A stretch of 33,246 nucleotides of DNA. Origin: JBEKHT01 sp049511715 (GTDB lineage Bacteria; Chloroflexota; Anaerolineae; Anaerolineales; RBG-16-64-43). The notes under the pieces are model-generated. The model was given only the letters and a program-made list of their open reading frames with translations, was not told the DNA's origin and made no database searches. The translations under genes were made by a program, and so were the position numbers. Positions 1 through 8,642 of this stretch are shown here, one piece after another (the stretch's first letter is position 1; every line of letters starts with the position of its first letter). The stretch spans positions 1 through 33,246 of the forward strand of contig JBEKXU010000036.1 in NCBI GenBank assembly GCA_049511715.1, given 5' to 3'.

Positions 1-287
1 AGCCGCCCCCGGAAATCACAAGCGCCCAGGCGAAGTCTTGTGGTGCAGACCTTTGCGAAAAAGATGCAGAATTCCGGCCACTTTCTTGATTTTTCACCTC
101 GAATAGCGAAAGTCCGGCTAGGAGACCGTCCGGACTGAGACAAGAGGATAACCTTGGGGACCCGTCGGCGACCCCGCGGCGGCGGTCTCCCCCGTTCAGC
201 CGTCTCCGGCCGAGGTCATACGAAAAGGGACCGTCCGCACAGCTGATTGGAAGGTGCACCTCGGAGGGGGGAGGCGCGGTGGTGAGG

Positions 288-2267
288 TTATCTTGTCTGG
301 GCGATGAGCAGGCCCATGCGGGAAATGCCGTAGCCCGGGAGTCTCATCACGGCGGCCTGGAATTCCGGGTTGCCCAGGACCTCCCGCAACGAGCGGAGCT
401 TCGGGCTCTCCAGTTGATCCGCGGGAACGATCAGATCGTATTGTTCCCTGGCAACCGGTAGGAAGTCGAGCCCAAGGGCTAGCGCCGCGGCCTGGATCCC
501 CAGCCCGCAATCCGCGGCGCCAGAGGCCACTTGGGCTGCGACGGCCAGATGGGTGTATTCCTCCCGCTCATACCCACGGATCCGGTCCGCCGGGATCCCC
601 TCCCGATCCAGGTAGTAGTCGAGCAATACCCGAGTCCCCGCTCCTCGTTGACGATTGACGAAAACGACCTCCGGCCGGACCAGGTCGTGGAAGGATCGAA
701 TGGACTTTGGATTCCCAGAAGCCACCATCAGGCCTTGCTCGCGATCGACGAATCCGAGCACAGCCACGGGCGTCTCAGGCAAATACTGCCGGATGTAGGA
801 AAGGTTATATTCCCCCGTGGATGGATCCAGGAGATGAGATCCTGCTACGTGGGCCTCTCCCCTGCGCAAGGCCAACAGCCCGCCCAGACTCCCCGCATTC
901 GCGGAAGTGAGACGGAGCCCATGGCCGGCCAAGAACTGGGCCAGCAGGTCCAGGGTCAGGTCATGCGAGCCAATGGCGACAATGGTCCGCTCAATGTCGG
1001 CAAGAGATCGATAGAGGTGAACGGTGACCCGCTCGCCGGCTGCGTAGCCCTGTACATAGCGGGGGATTTGGACGATGCCGTCTGCGCGCACGAGGGAGGA
1101 AATAACCCCGGCGCCCCTCGCCAGAGGCGCCGCCACGACCTTCTGGCCCACTCGCCCGACGGACACTCGCAGGAACTCGGTATCGCCCAAGGGGGAATGA
1201 ACCTTGCGTGTGAGCACGGCTTCCAGGGTAGGTCCATCGGAGGAAGGGCGGCCCAGCCACTGGTCCAGCAGAGGGCGGACAAAGATTTCTCCCGTTAGCG
1301 CCGCACTGGCGGCAAACCCGGGAACCCCAATGATCGGGACCTCCCCTGGGGTTTCGCGGCCCGAGGCGGCCGCCCGACTCGGGACCCGCACCCGGCCCAG
1401 GATGACCGGATGCCCAGGCCGGACGGCGATCCCATGTACCCAGACCTCGCCTAGGGCCTGGATCGCTTGGGCAGAGTAGTCCTCTCTTCCGGCGGATGAC
1501 CCCGCGTTCAGCAGAATGAGATCGTGACCTTCCGCTGCCTTGGCAATCGCCTCTCGAATAGCCGCAAGGTCATCCCGAACGATCCCAAAACGATCGCATT
1601 GGCCTCCCCAGGTCTGGACCTGGCCCGCCAGGACCACCGAATTGGATTCCAGAACTTGGCCAGGCCCCGGCGAGGTGCCCAGGGGAACCAGTTCGCTTCC
1701 GGTCGGGATCACTGCGACTCGAGGCTGCCGGCGAACGACCACCGTCGCGTGGCCGGAGGCGGCAATTGCCCCCAGATCCACCGGCCGCAGGGGCTGGCCC
1801 GCCGGAAGGACCAATTCACTGGCCACCATGTCTTCCCCCAAGGGCCGAACATTCGCCCAGGGCGCAATGGCCGCTCGAATCTCAACCTGCCTCCAAACCT
1901 CGTCCTCTCCCGCTATGGGCTGGGTAACTTCAATAGGGACGACCGCGTCGAATCCGATGGGGAGCGCATCGCCCGTGTCCACGGCGTAGGCCTGCAACTC
2001 CAACGCCAAGGTGATCGGGGAGGTCGCGCTGGCTCCTTCCGTTTCGGCGGACCGGACCGCGTACCCATCCATGGCGGCTGCGTGGTAGTGGGGCGAGGAA
2101 AGGCGAGCCCAGACGGGCTCCGCCGTGACGCGCCCGAGCGCCTGGTCAAGAGGAATCTCCTCTCCGGGCAGCGGGGCCCAACACCCTCCCTCTTCCAGCC
2201 TACGCTGGAAGAGGGCCTGGGCTTCCTCAAGAGGGATATCGTGGAGGTAAACGTTGCGAACAGACAT
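288..2267 (-). CDS. MoeA-like molybdopterin molybdotransferase fused to a periplasmic-binding-protein-like domain
   Basis: The 659-residue protein has two parts. Residues 1-420 are a complete MoeA: AMDGYA at 65-70, a MoaB/MogA-like fold at about 184-335 with NAGSS at 254-258 and REDYS just after, and the C-terminal domain IV to about 418. Residues 428-650 resemble the substrate-binding fold of LysR/ModA-type proteins. MoeA inserts molybdate or tungstate into adenylylated molybdopterin; the extra domain is known from archaeal and some bacterial MoeA homologues, and a role in oxyanion binding is my inference. The usual LPGNP(V)S loop reads GVPGFAAS (314-321), a clear departure. I chose the ATG at 2267 (MSVRNVYLHDIPLEEA, a usual start for this subfamily) over an upstream GTG at 2318 that overlaps the preceding lipoprotein gene. 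It lies 43 bp downstream of that gene and is probably co-transcribed with it. Confidence 0.88.
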   Translation of the reverse strand: MSVRNVYLHDIPLEEAQALFQRRLEEGGCWAPLPGEEIPLDQALGRVTAEPVWARLSSPHYHAAAMDGYAVRSAETEGASATSPITLALELQAYAVDTGDALPIGFDAVVPIEVTQPIAGEDEVWRQVEIRAAIAPWANVRPLGEDMVASELVLPAGQPLRPVDLGAIAASGHATVVVRRQPRVAVIPTGSELVPLGTSPGPGQVLESNSVVLAGQVQTWGGQCDRFGIVRDDLAAIREAIAKAAEGHDLILLNAGSSAGREDYSAQAIQALGEVWVHGIAVRPGHPVILGRVRVPSRAAASGRETPGEVPIIGVPGFAASAALTGEIFVRPLLDQWLGRPSSDGPTLEAVLTRKVHSPLGDTEFLRVSVGRVGQKVVAAPLARGAGVISSLVRADGIVQIPRYVQGYAAGERVTVHLYRSLADIERTIVAIGSHDLTLDLLAQFLAGHGLRLTSANAGSLGGLLALRRGEAHVAGSHLLDPSTGEYNLSYIRQYLPETPVAVLGFVDREQGLMVASGNPKSIRSFHDLVRPEVVFVNRQRGAGTRVLLDYYLDREGIPADRIRGYEREEYTHLAVAAQVASGAADCGLGIQAAALALGLDFLPVAREQYDLIVPADQLESPKLRSLREVLGNPEFQAAVMRLPGYGISRMGLLIAQTR

Positions 2268-2310
2268 TCTCTTCTTGAGCCTCAAGGCAGGAGCAGAATG
2301 GCTCCCCGCG

Positions 2311-3300
2311 TCATCCACCCGGGCAAAGGGCCGTGCCTTGTCCGCGCCAGGGCAGGACTTTCAGAAACGCGGCCAACGATTCGTTGCTTTCAATTTCAAT
2401 GCGATTCAAATAGAAGAGGTTGCTGAGGCCCTGCACGGGTGAGTTTCCGAGGTTCACCGCCGCAAGGTACCCGGCCTGGTGGACCATACCGAACACGCTC
2501 TTCGAGGTCTCTCCATAGGGATACGCAAATGTTGCCACCGTGACCCCCAGCTCTTTTTCCAAGTCGACCTTGGAGAGACGGATCTCAGCCCAGGCCTGAG
2601 CGTGGTCCATCAGGGGAAGGTGTCCGTGCGTGCGCGAATGGGAACCAATCTCCATGCCCGCAGAAGCCATTTCCTTCAGCTCGGCCCAAGTGACCGTCCC
2701 CGGGGCCCCCGGATAGGTGCTGGGGATGTAGAAGGTCGCCACATCTCCGTATTTTTGCAACAGAGGAAAAATCGTCTGGTACTCGTCTGCCCATCCGTCG
2801 TCGAAGGTGATGGCGATGGGCCGCTGCGGCAGGGTTCCATGCCCGAGCAAAGCGGAGGCAATCTGGCTTACCCACACCGTGTGGTAGCTCAACTCCCGCA
2901 GGATCTTGAGCTGGGATTCGAAATTCGCGGGGGTGACATCATATTGAGAAGTCGACACGTTTCCCGACTGCAACTGCTCCTCCCCCACATGGTGATAGAG
3001 GAGAATCGGTGCCAGCATCTGATAGCTCCCGATCGTGTACGTCGGCGGAGGGGCGCACAGGACAGCGGGCAGAGTGGCCTGGGGGGTCGGGGTTAGACTC
3101 GGCAAAATCTCTGGTGTTTCCGTTGGGCTGGGAATCTCGGACGGAGATGGGCTGGCTGTCACCGGCCTCACGGTGGGCTCCGGTGCCTGGTCGGCTAAGC
3201 CTTTAAGCGGCAAGCGGCCGAGGCATCCCGCGAGGAAGACGGCTCCCGCGGCGAAGCCCAGGGCAAGCGAGGAACTAACGCGCCAACGAACGCGAGTCAC
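2311..3300 (-). CDS. Polysaccharide deacetylase (NodB-fold) lipoprotein
   Basis: This 329-residue exported protein has a lipoprotein signal peptide with lipobox LAGC (Cys26), followed by a Pro/Ser/Thr-rich linker (about 40-80) that would tether the catalytic domain to the membrane surface. The NodB domain spans about 97-320. It shows PILLYHHV near residue 98, the metal/catalytic motif FDDG with Asp167-Asp168, and the zinc-binding HSRTH motif with His221 and His225. The family removes N- or O-acetyl groups from peptidoglycan or other surface polysaccharides; the substrate here is unknown. The start is a GTG preceded by a strong AGAGGAGAG ribosome site. It sits between two moeA-type genes on the same strand, with 54 bp to the upstream moeA. 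Confidence 0.9.
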   Translation of the reverse strand: MTRVRWRVSSSLALGFAAGAVFLAGCLGRLPLKGLADQAPEPTVRPVTASPSPSEIPSPTETPEILPSLTPTPQATLPAVLCAPPPTYTIGSYQMLAPILLYHHVGEEQLQSGNVSTSQYDVTPANFESQLKILRELSYHTVWVSQIASALLGHGTLPQRPIAITFDDGWADEYQTIFPLLQKYGDVATFYIPSTYPGAPGTVTWAELKEMASAGMEIGSHSRTHGHLPLMDHAQAWAEIRLSKVDLEKELGVTVATFAYPYGETSKSVFGMVHQAGYLAAVNLGNSPVQGLSNLFYLNRIEIESNESLAAFLKVLPWRGQGTALCPGG

Positions 3301-3354
3301 GTCTCTCCTCTTGCCACGGATGAACGGGAGGCTCCTCCAGGGAGCCCATGCCTC

Positions 3355-4593
3355 CTAGACATCGAAGGGCAGGAACTCAACCCATTCGCCCTGGGCCACG
3401 CCATTTGCGTCACCGGGGACAACCAGCAGCCCGTCAGCCCGGACCAAAGTGAAGATCAGATTCGATTTGCCAAAAACCGGGTCCGCCCACTCTTCTCCTT
3501 CGCGTTGGACCAGCCGACAAGGGATGAAATCCTCGCGACCGGTCTGGGAATCCAGGTTGTGGGTCACCCTTAATCGCAGGCCCGGTCGCCGGGGAAGGCC
3601 GCGGCGACCCAGCTGGCGCATCACGGCAGGGATGAGCAGAAGCCTAGCGACCACGGTTGCACTGACCGGATTGCCGGGCAAGCCAAGAATCGGCTTGCCT
3701 TCGTGCAGGGCAACCAAGGTGGGCTTGCCGGGCTTCAAAGCAACCCCATGGGCGATAATCCCTGGGCGAGAGATCTCAGCGACCACGCCAGCGGTCATGT
3801 CCCGAGCGCTCACCGAAGACCCGGCCGAGATCACGAGACCATCGCACTCCAACAGGGCCCGTTGGCAGACCGACTTGAGCTCTTGGTAGTCGTCCGGCAC
3901 AATCCCATAGCCCACGGACTCGGCACCCGCCTCCTTAACGATCGCCTCAAGGATGTATGAATTGATATCCCGCACTTGGCCAACCGTCGGCTTGCGTTCC
4001 GGGGAGATAATTTCATCCCCCGTAGCAACAATTGCCACGCGAGGGCGACGCACGACTTCGACCGTCAGGACGCCCGCTCCCATGAGCCCGCCGACATCTT
4101 GCGGGCGAAGCTGCTGGCCAGAAGGCAAGAGGACCTGCCCAGGCTGGACATCCTCTCCCACCCGCAGCACATTCTCGCCAAAGGAGACAGGCTTGAGAAT
4201 CTCGATTTCCCCTTCGCGTGAGATTTGCGTGTCTTCCAACATGATCACGGCGTCAGAACCTTCCGGAATCTGACCTCCGGTGTGGATCCCAGCGGCCTGG
4301 CCGGGCGCCACCGCAATCGACGCGGGGCGACCCATGGGAACCTCCCCAATGAGCCGGAGATAGGCGGGCAGCGCGGCGCTGGCGCCGTGAGTATCTCGGG
4401 CTCGAACGGCATATCCGTCCACTTCGCTGCGTGCAAACGAGGGCATCGCCTCAAGGGCAAGCACCTCCGCCGAGGTCACCCGCCCCAGCGCCATTGGCGT
4501 GGCCAGTCGTTCTGCGGCCCGCAATGGTCGAACACCGTCAAGAAGCCGTGACCGCACTTCTTCCACCGACAAGAGGTTCAGAAACTCAGTCAT
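3355..4593 (-). CDS. moeA: Molybdopterin molybdenumtransferase MoeA
   Basis: A stand-alone MoeA of 412 residues, the usual family length. It catalyses metal insertion into MPT-AMP to form the molybdenum (or tungsten) cofactor. Visible motifs are SEVDGYAV near residue 56, IVATGDEI in the MogA-like domain, SAGSSVSARDMT, KPGKPT and the classical LPGNPVS loop, followed by domain IV ending in a short acidic tail. The start is the ATG giving MTEFLNLLSVEE. The frame stays open for 58 codons upstream, but that extension does not look like protein and has no ribosome site; the ribosome site at the chosen ATG is also weak. A second, fused MoeA lies two genes downstream, so the genome has at least two paralogues. 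One could serve molybdenum and the other tungsten, but nothing in the sequence decides this. Confidence 0.92.
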   Translation of the reverse strand: MTEFLNLLSVEEVRSRLLDGVRPLRAAERLATPMALGRVTSAEVLALEAMPSFARSEVDGYAVRARDTHGASAALPAYLRLIGEVPMGRPASIAVAPGQAAGIHTGGQIPEGSDAVIMLEDTQISREGEIEILKPVSFGENVLRVGEDVQPGQVLLPSGQQLRPQDVGGLMGAGVLTVEVVRRPRVAIVATGDEIISPERKPTVGQVRDINSYILEAIVKEAGAESVGYGIVPDDYQELKSVCQRALLECDGLVISAGSSVSARDMTAGVVAEISRPGIIAHGVALKPGKPTLVALHEGKPILGLPGNPVSATVVARLLLIPAVMRQLGRRGLPRRPGLRLRVTHNLDSQTGREDFIPCRLVQREGEEWADPVFGKSNLIFTLVRADGLLVVPGDANGVAQGEWVEFLPFDV

Positions 4594-4921
4594 GAGCCAA
4601 TCCACGCGGCGGGGGAGGGAAACACCCTTGGAACCAGGGCCTGAGATAGGAGCCCCAGGCTGTTGCCGGGCCTTGGACCGAACCAGCGCCGGCGGCCTTC
4701 TGCTCCCAATTCGTGGGAAAGAACCTGGGTCGAGGTCGTGAAGCTCTCCGCCCCAGCCGGGCGGCAACCTGAAATCCGCCTCCCGAGGCTCTCGACCCCG
4801 GCTGTGCCCACCAAGGGCAAGCCATTTCCGTGGGCGGCCGTCAAGCCGCTTCGCCTCCGGATGAAGGCGCCAGCCATCGGCTCACTTTGGACCTTCCCGA
4901 CGGACGCCACTGCCTCCTGCC
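4594..4921. other. Gene-free interval upstream of moeA
   Basis: This 328-bp stretch lies between moeA and the next minus-strand gene. I see no convincing coding frame, no clear -10/-35 pair and no riboswitch. In particular I do not see the conserved layout of a Moco riboswitch, although the position upstream of moeA would suit one. Confidence 0.3.
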
Positions 4922-5374
4922 CTATCCCAGGGATGACCAATCAAATGCGATGGCTCGGTCCTCTACCGGAAGAATCTGTTCCGGAGCCGAGTCCCCCAGC
5001 GCGTAGGTGGAGAGGATGAGCATCCCAGCCTGGGGACCCTCCATCACCTGCAGGCCGGCGGCTACTCCAAAAGGAATGAGCAAGAGGCCCAGGGGTTGGC
5101 GATCCAGGCGCACGACCTGAGTGCGCCCCAGAGAGGGAGAGGACTCGCGCAAGTCGTGAAGCACGACCCAGCCTCCCCCCTGCAACATCGCCCAGACGCG
5201 GTCGGCATCCGGACGCAGAGAGAAACCCATACGGGCCTTCGCCTCGGCCCAGAGCCAAGCGGCTTCGCCGAATCGTCCTAGCAAGTGGTCCGTGTCCCGC
5301 AAGATACTTTGGAGGCTTCCCCCACCAGAGGGAAGCGGTCCCGTGTACACGTCAAAGATTCTGGTTGCGTCCAC
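4922..5374 (-). CDS. Hypothetical protein of unknown family
   Basis: I do not recognise this protein. The open frame is 205 codons long and would begin at a TTG at 5539, but its first 50 or so codons look non-coding (many Arg/Ser/Gly/Pro, no pattern). I therefore prefer the internal GTG at 5374, giving about 150 residues starting at DATRIFDVYTG; the start remains uncertain. The body has alternating hydrophobic strands (for example WVVLHDLRE, PLGLLLIPFGVAAG, MLILSTYALGD) and looks like a soluble alpha/beta or beta-rich protein. It has no signal peptide, membrane helix or cysteine motif. It lies 328 bp upstream of moeA on the same strand. A link to cofactor metabolism is possible but unsupported. 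Confidence 0.5.
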   Translation of the reverse strand: MDATRIFDVYTGPLPSGGGSLQSILRDTDHLLGRFGEAAWLWAEAKARMGFSLRPDADRVWAMLQGGGWVVLHDLRESSPSLGRTQVVRLDRQPLGLLLIPFGVAAGLQVMEGPQAGMLILSTYALGDSAPEQILPVEDRAIAFDWSSLG

Positions 5375-5656
5375 GCAGAGGATCCCAATGACTCCGGGCG
5401 AGCCGAGCCCGCAAGGGAACTCCGCTGCCCAGAAGCCACGGGAACCCCGAGTGCTCCGGCTCGCCCCTTCCGATCCGCGGCAAGGTGGGAGGATTATAGC
5501 ATTGCAGGGTCGCGATTCCGCGATTCCGGGGCCACCCAAGGAAGGGGGTTCCCGTTGCTCCGGAGGAAGGAGCGAGGTGGCCTCACGGCCTGCGGCCAGC
5601 GGTCCCCAGGGATGTTTCCTGGCTCGATCATCTCCGAGGCCGACAGATGCAGAGTC

Positions 5657-6670
5657 TCAGACGGAAGAGTGGGCAGCCTGTTCCATGTCTGCGACATGGT
5701 CCAGGCGGTGTTGCGCGGCCTGCCGAGCAAACTCCTCGACGGTCAGCCGGGTGCCTTCCGCGCTGATCCCTCGCGTCTCCAACCTCGGTTCGTCCAATGA
5801 GGCGACAAAATCAATCCATTGCTGAAAGCTGGCTTCGATTTCGTGAAGATGCTCCTCCGGCGTCTTGGCCGCTCTCTTCTCCACAGCGCGCCGATTCCAG
5901 CGAGTCAAGTCGAAGCCCTCCGGAAGCGCTGCCTCGCCACGGGCAACTCGCCTGGCCTGCCCAAGCATTCCCTCCTCGGCATCCGCCAGGTGAGCCAATA
6001 CCTCGCGAATCCGCCAGCTCGGATCTCCCGGGTAGACCAAAGCCTCCGGGTGATCGCGAGCCAAAACCTGCAGGCGCGGCCAGGACCGGGCATGAGATGC
6101 TTTCAGGAAGAGGATCAAACCCTGATTCCGGGAGGACTCCTTCTCGAGGCGGGCCGTAGCCCGAGGCCGAGCCCCGCTCGAGGGCACGGGGTTCCGGCTG
6201 CTCAGCGCCCGACGCGCATCTCGCATGTGGAGCATGGAATGGCGGTACACGAGCTTCAGGACTTCACCGAGGGTCGTCCATCCCAGCCAAGGATGACGAC
6301 CCGGTCGATCCAGGTCTGCCTCGCCGAGACTCTGCACTACCTGGACCAGGTCCCGGCGATCGGCCGAGAACCTGTCCAGCAGGGCCCCCGGGGATACCTT
6401 AGATCGTCGGCCCACCTCGCTCTCATTGAAAGAATCCAGGTCGAAGTTGCCTGGGAGCCCGGGCCCTCCAGCCAGGAAGCCTTGGACTGCGTCCAATACC
6501 GTGGCCTCGGTCGCGGCCAAGTGGGCCAGGAGATCCTTCACCCTCCAAGCGGCACCGTCGCTGTAGACCTGCTGGTCCAGGTCTCCGGGTGAAAGCACCC
6601 CAAAGAAATCGCAAGTCCTTTCCCCCTCTTGGGTCAGGCGTGCCACGATCCGCTGTATTTCCGCTGACAC
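5657..6670 (-). CDS. Tandem DinB-fold / maleylpyruvate-isomerase-like protein
   Basis: The 337 residues contain two copies of the DinB-like four-helix bundle, about 1-158 and 185-335. Each copy keeps the three-histidine metal site of the superfamily: His50 with His144 and His148 in the first, and His227 with His321 and His325 in the second. Both also carry the matching WR(V/I)(K/R)(D/E)(L/V)LAHLA helix. Family members are metal-dependent, often thiol-dependent enzymes (for example bacillithiol or mycothiol S-transferases) or stress proteins with no assigned reaction; the substrate here is unknown. The linker at about 160-185 is Arg/Ser-rich. The start is a GTG with a good GGGGAGGG ribosome site. 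The gene is 98 bp downstream of the SDR gene on the same strand. Confidence 0.8.
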   Translation of the reverse strand: MSAEIQRIVARLTQEGERTCDFFGVLSPGDLDQQVYSDGAAWRVKDLLAHLAATEATVLDAVQGFLAGGPGLPGNFDLDSFNESEVGRRSKVSPGALLDRFSADRRDLVQVVQSLGEADLDRPGRHPWLGWTTLGEVLKLVYRHSMLHMRDARRALSSRNPVPSSGARPRATARLEKESSRNQGLILFLKASHARSWPRLQVLARDHPEALVYPGDPSWRIREVLAHLADAEEGMLGQARRVARGEAALPEGFDLTRWNRRAVEKRAAKTPEEHLHEIEASFQQWIDFVASLDEPRLETRGISAEGTRLTVEEFARQAAQHRLDHVADMEQAAHSSV

Positions 6671-6768
6671 GGAAGCCCTCCCCTGTGGTCAACGCCGTTG
6701 CGGCACACGTCCACCATGCCGGGGGCTGGAGAAGGACACTTTCCCGCTCCCGGTAGGCGGCCCCGATA

Positions 6769-7500
6769 CTAGGCGATGTGCGCGCCGCCATCCACGACGA
6801 GGGTCGTACCGGTCACAAAATCCTCTCGAACGAGGTACAGCACGGCTCGCCCAATATCCTCCGGATGGCCAGCATGTTGAAGGGTCAAATGGTGAGCCAC
6901 CCGTTCCCACCGAACCAGGCCCATTGCCTCCGGCATGGCGACCGGGCCGGGAGCCACCGCATTGACGCGCACCGCCGGGCCGAGCGCCTTGGCCAGCACT
7001 TGGGTGAGCATCAGGACCCCGGCTTTGCTAATCGAGTGAACCGGGTAGTGAGCCCAAGCCTGGAGACCCGCCACATCGGCGATGTTCACAATCACCCCTC
7101 CCTGGGGGCCCATGAGTCGCACCGCTTCCTGGGAGCAGAAGAACGGGGCCTTGAGATTCGTATCCATGATTCGGTCCCAGTCTCTCTCGCCAAGCTCGCG
7201 GACGTCCCCGGGTTCCATCACTGCGGCGGAATTCACCAAGATATCCACCCGGCCGAAGGCTTCTCGAACCTGTTGGAAAAGACGCTCAATCTCGCCCCGC
7301 TGGCTCAAATCGGCTTGGAAACAAACTGCCCTGCGGCCTAGTCTGCGCACCTGCAGCAGCGTGGCTTCCACCTCAGCCTCGGGGCTGCTGTGGTAGTGCA
7401 GGATGACATCCGCACCGGCGTCGGCCAAAGCCAGCAGGATCGCTCTTCCGACCCGCCGCGCGGATCCTGTCACCAGGGCAATCTTCCCTGCGGGGTCCAT
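6769..7500 (-). CDS. Short-chain dehydrogenase/reductase, pteridine-reductase-like
   Basis: A 243-residue classical-length SDR. The Rossmann motif is VTGSARRVGRA (about 9-19), with the NSAA motif in VDILVNSAAV. The GSARRVGRA loop and an Asp in the INxxD(S) position resemble PTR1/FolM pteridine reductases rather than FabG. The active-site segment is unusual. The catalytic Ser position is Asp (VNIADVAG), as in PTR1, but the catalytic Tyr of YxxxK is His (HSISK, codon CAC). It could still reduce a pteridine or other ketone by altered chemistry, or have lost activity. It follows proline dehydrogenase by only 21 bp, so the two are probably co-transcribed. Confidence 0.82.
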   Translation of the reverse strand: MDPAGKIALVTGSARRVGRAILLALADAGADVILHYHSSPEAEVEATLLQVRRLGRRAVCFQADLSQRGEIERLFQQVREAFGRVDILVNSAAVMEPGDVRELGERDWDRIMDTNLKAPFFCSQEAVRLMGPQGGVIVNIADVAGLQAWAHYPVHSISKAGVLMLTQVLAKALGPAVRVNAVAPGPVAMPEAMGLVRWERVAHHLTLQHAGHPEDIGRAVLYLVREDFVTGTTLVVDGGAHIA

Positions 7501-7521
7501 GGGATCGCTCGTCCCCTGGGT

Positions 7522-8478
7522 CTATCTGCGGATGAAATTGGAGATGAAGAACCACAGATTGGCCGGCCGCTCGGCCAGCCTTCGCATGAAATACGGGTAC
7601 CACTCGGTCCCGTAGGGGACATAGACCCGGACGGCGTAGCCCTCCGCCGCCAGAGATTCCTGCAGGTCGCGCCGGATACCATAGAGCATCTGAAACTCGA
7701 ACTGGTCGCGGGCGATGTCGTGTTCACGGGCATATTGTGCCACCGCACGGATGATTCTCTCATCATGAGTCGCAATGGCGGCCAGCGGAGGAATGCAGCG
7801 ACCCAGGTCCGCCGGGAGACGCGCCTCTCGGCTGGCGTCCAGGAGCCTTCTTGCCAGGGCCAAATAGTTCTTGTCCACGTCGCGCTTGTTCGGGAAGGCG
7901 ATCTCGGCGGGTTCCTTGTAGGCCCCCTTGCAAAGTCGGATGCGCGCCAGCTTGGAGAGCAGTTCTTCCACGTCCTGCTGGCTCCGGTAGAGGTAAGCTT
8001 GAATGACCACTCCCACGTTGTCATACCCCAGGGTCCGCATCTGCTCATAAAGCTCCAGGGTGGGATCCACCCAGGGCGAATCCTCCATATCCATGCGGAC
8101 AAAGATTCCCTGCTGCCTCGCCCGGTCGAGGATCTTCTTCAGGTTCAGCGCGCACAGCTCGCGCGAGAGTTGCTGCCCCAGCTGCGAGAGTTTCAACGAA
8201 ACATTCGCCCAGACATCCGCTTGGGAGATCGCCTCGAGCAAGCCGAGATACTCCTCCGTGGCACGGACGGCGTCCTCGTTTGTCGCCACGCTTTCCCCGA
8301 GGTGATCCACTGTGGCAGCGATCCGGCGGGCATTCAAGTCGCGAATGGGACGGATGGCCTCGGGGAAGGTCTCCCCGGCCACAAATCGCGAGGCAACGCG
8401 CCGGGCGACTCGGGATTCGGTGACGAAGCGTCGAGACCACTTGGCAGTCGACAGGTTGAGCAGGACCGAACGCAGCAT
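7522..8478 (-). CDS. putA: Proline dehydrogenase
   Basis: A monofunctional 318-residue FAD enzyme that oxidises L-proline to pyrroline-5-carboxylate and passes electrons to the quinone pool at the membrane. The TIM-barrel motifs of the family are present: RMDMEDS near 128, RLCKGAY at 181-187, EFQMLYGIR at 261-269 and the substrate-gating segment YFMRRLAERPANL at 296-308. I chose the ATG giving MLRSVLLNLS, with a GGAG ribosome site 8 nt upstream; longer in-frame starts would run into the upstream transpeptidase gene. The P5C dehydrogenase partner is not in the window. The gene is coupled to the downstream SDR gene by a 21-bp gap. The symbol putA is used in many genomes for this stand-alone form, also called prodh. 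Confidence 0.92.
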   Translation of the reverse strand: MLRSVLLNLSTAKWSRRFVTESRVARRVASRFVAGETFPEAIRPIRDLNARRIAATVDHLGESVATNEDAVRATEEYLGLLEAISQADVWANVSLKLSQLGQQLSRELCALNLKKILDRARQQGIFVRMDMEDSPWVDPTLELYEQMRTLGYDNVGVVIQAYLYRSQQDVEELLSKLARIRLCKGAYKEPAEIAFPNKRDVDKNYLALARRLLDASREARLPADLGRCIPPLAAIATHDERIIRAVAQYAREHDIARDQFEFQMLYGIRRDLQESLAAEGYAVRVYVPYGTEWYPYFMRRLAERPANLWFFISNFIRR

Positions 8479-8642
8479 TATGTCTCCAATCCGTTGCAGG
8501 CTCGGATTCCCCCCAACCCGAGGGGAAGAGGCGAGGAGATCCGAACCTCTGATCCCGCGCGCCCGCCCCCCGGGACCCCGCAGGCCGCGAGTCGGATTCT
8601 CCCGGCCAATAACGGGAGGGCAGACCGGCGGGGCGGCCGCGG

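Noticed and set aside
1..287. Left edge of the window searched for a gene or a terminator of the minus-strand cluster
   Set aside because: No coding sequence with family features and no hairpin followed by a T-tract was found; the only open frame here, 196-510 minus, runs into the MoeA-PBP gene out of frame.
1524..2426. Plus-strand open frame of 300 codons opposite the MoeA-PBP gene
   Set aside because: It is antisense to a protein with clear MoeA motifs; its translation is Arg/Gly/Pro-rich and has no family features.
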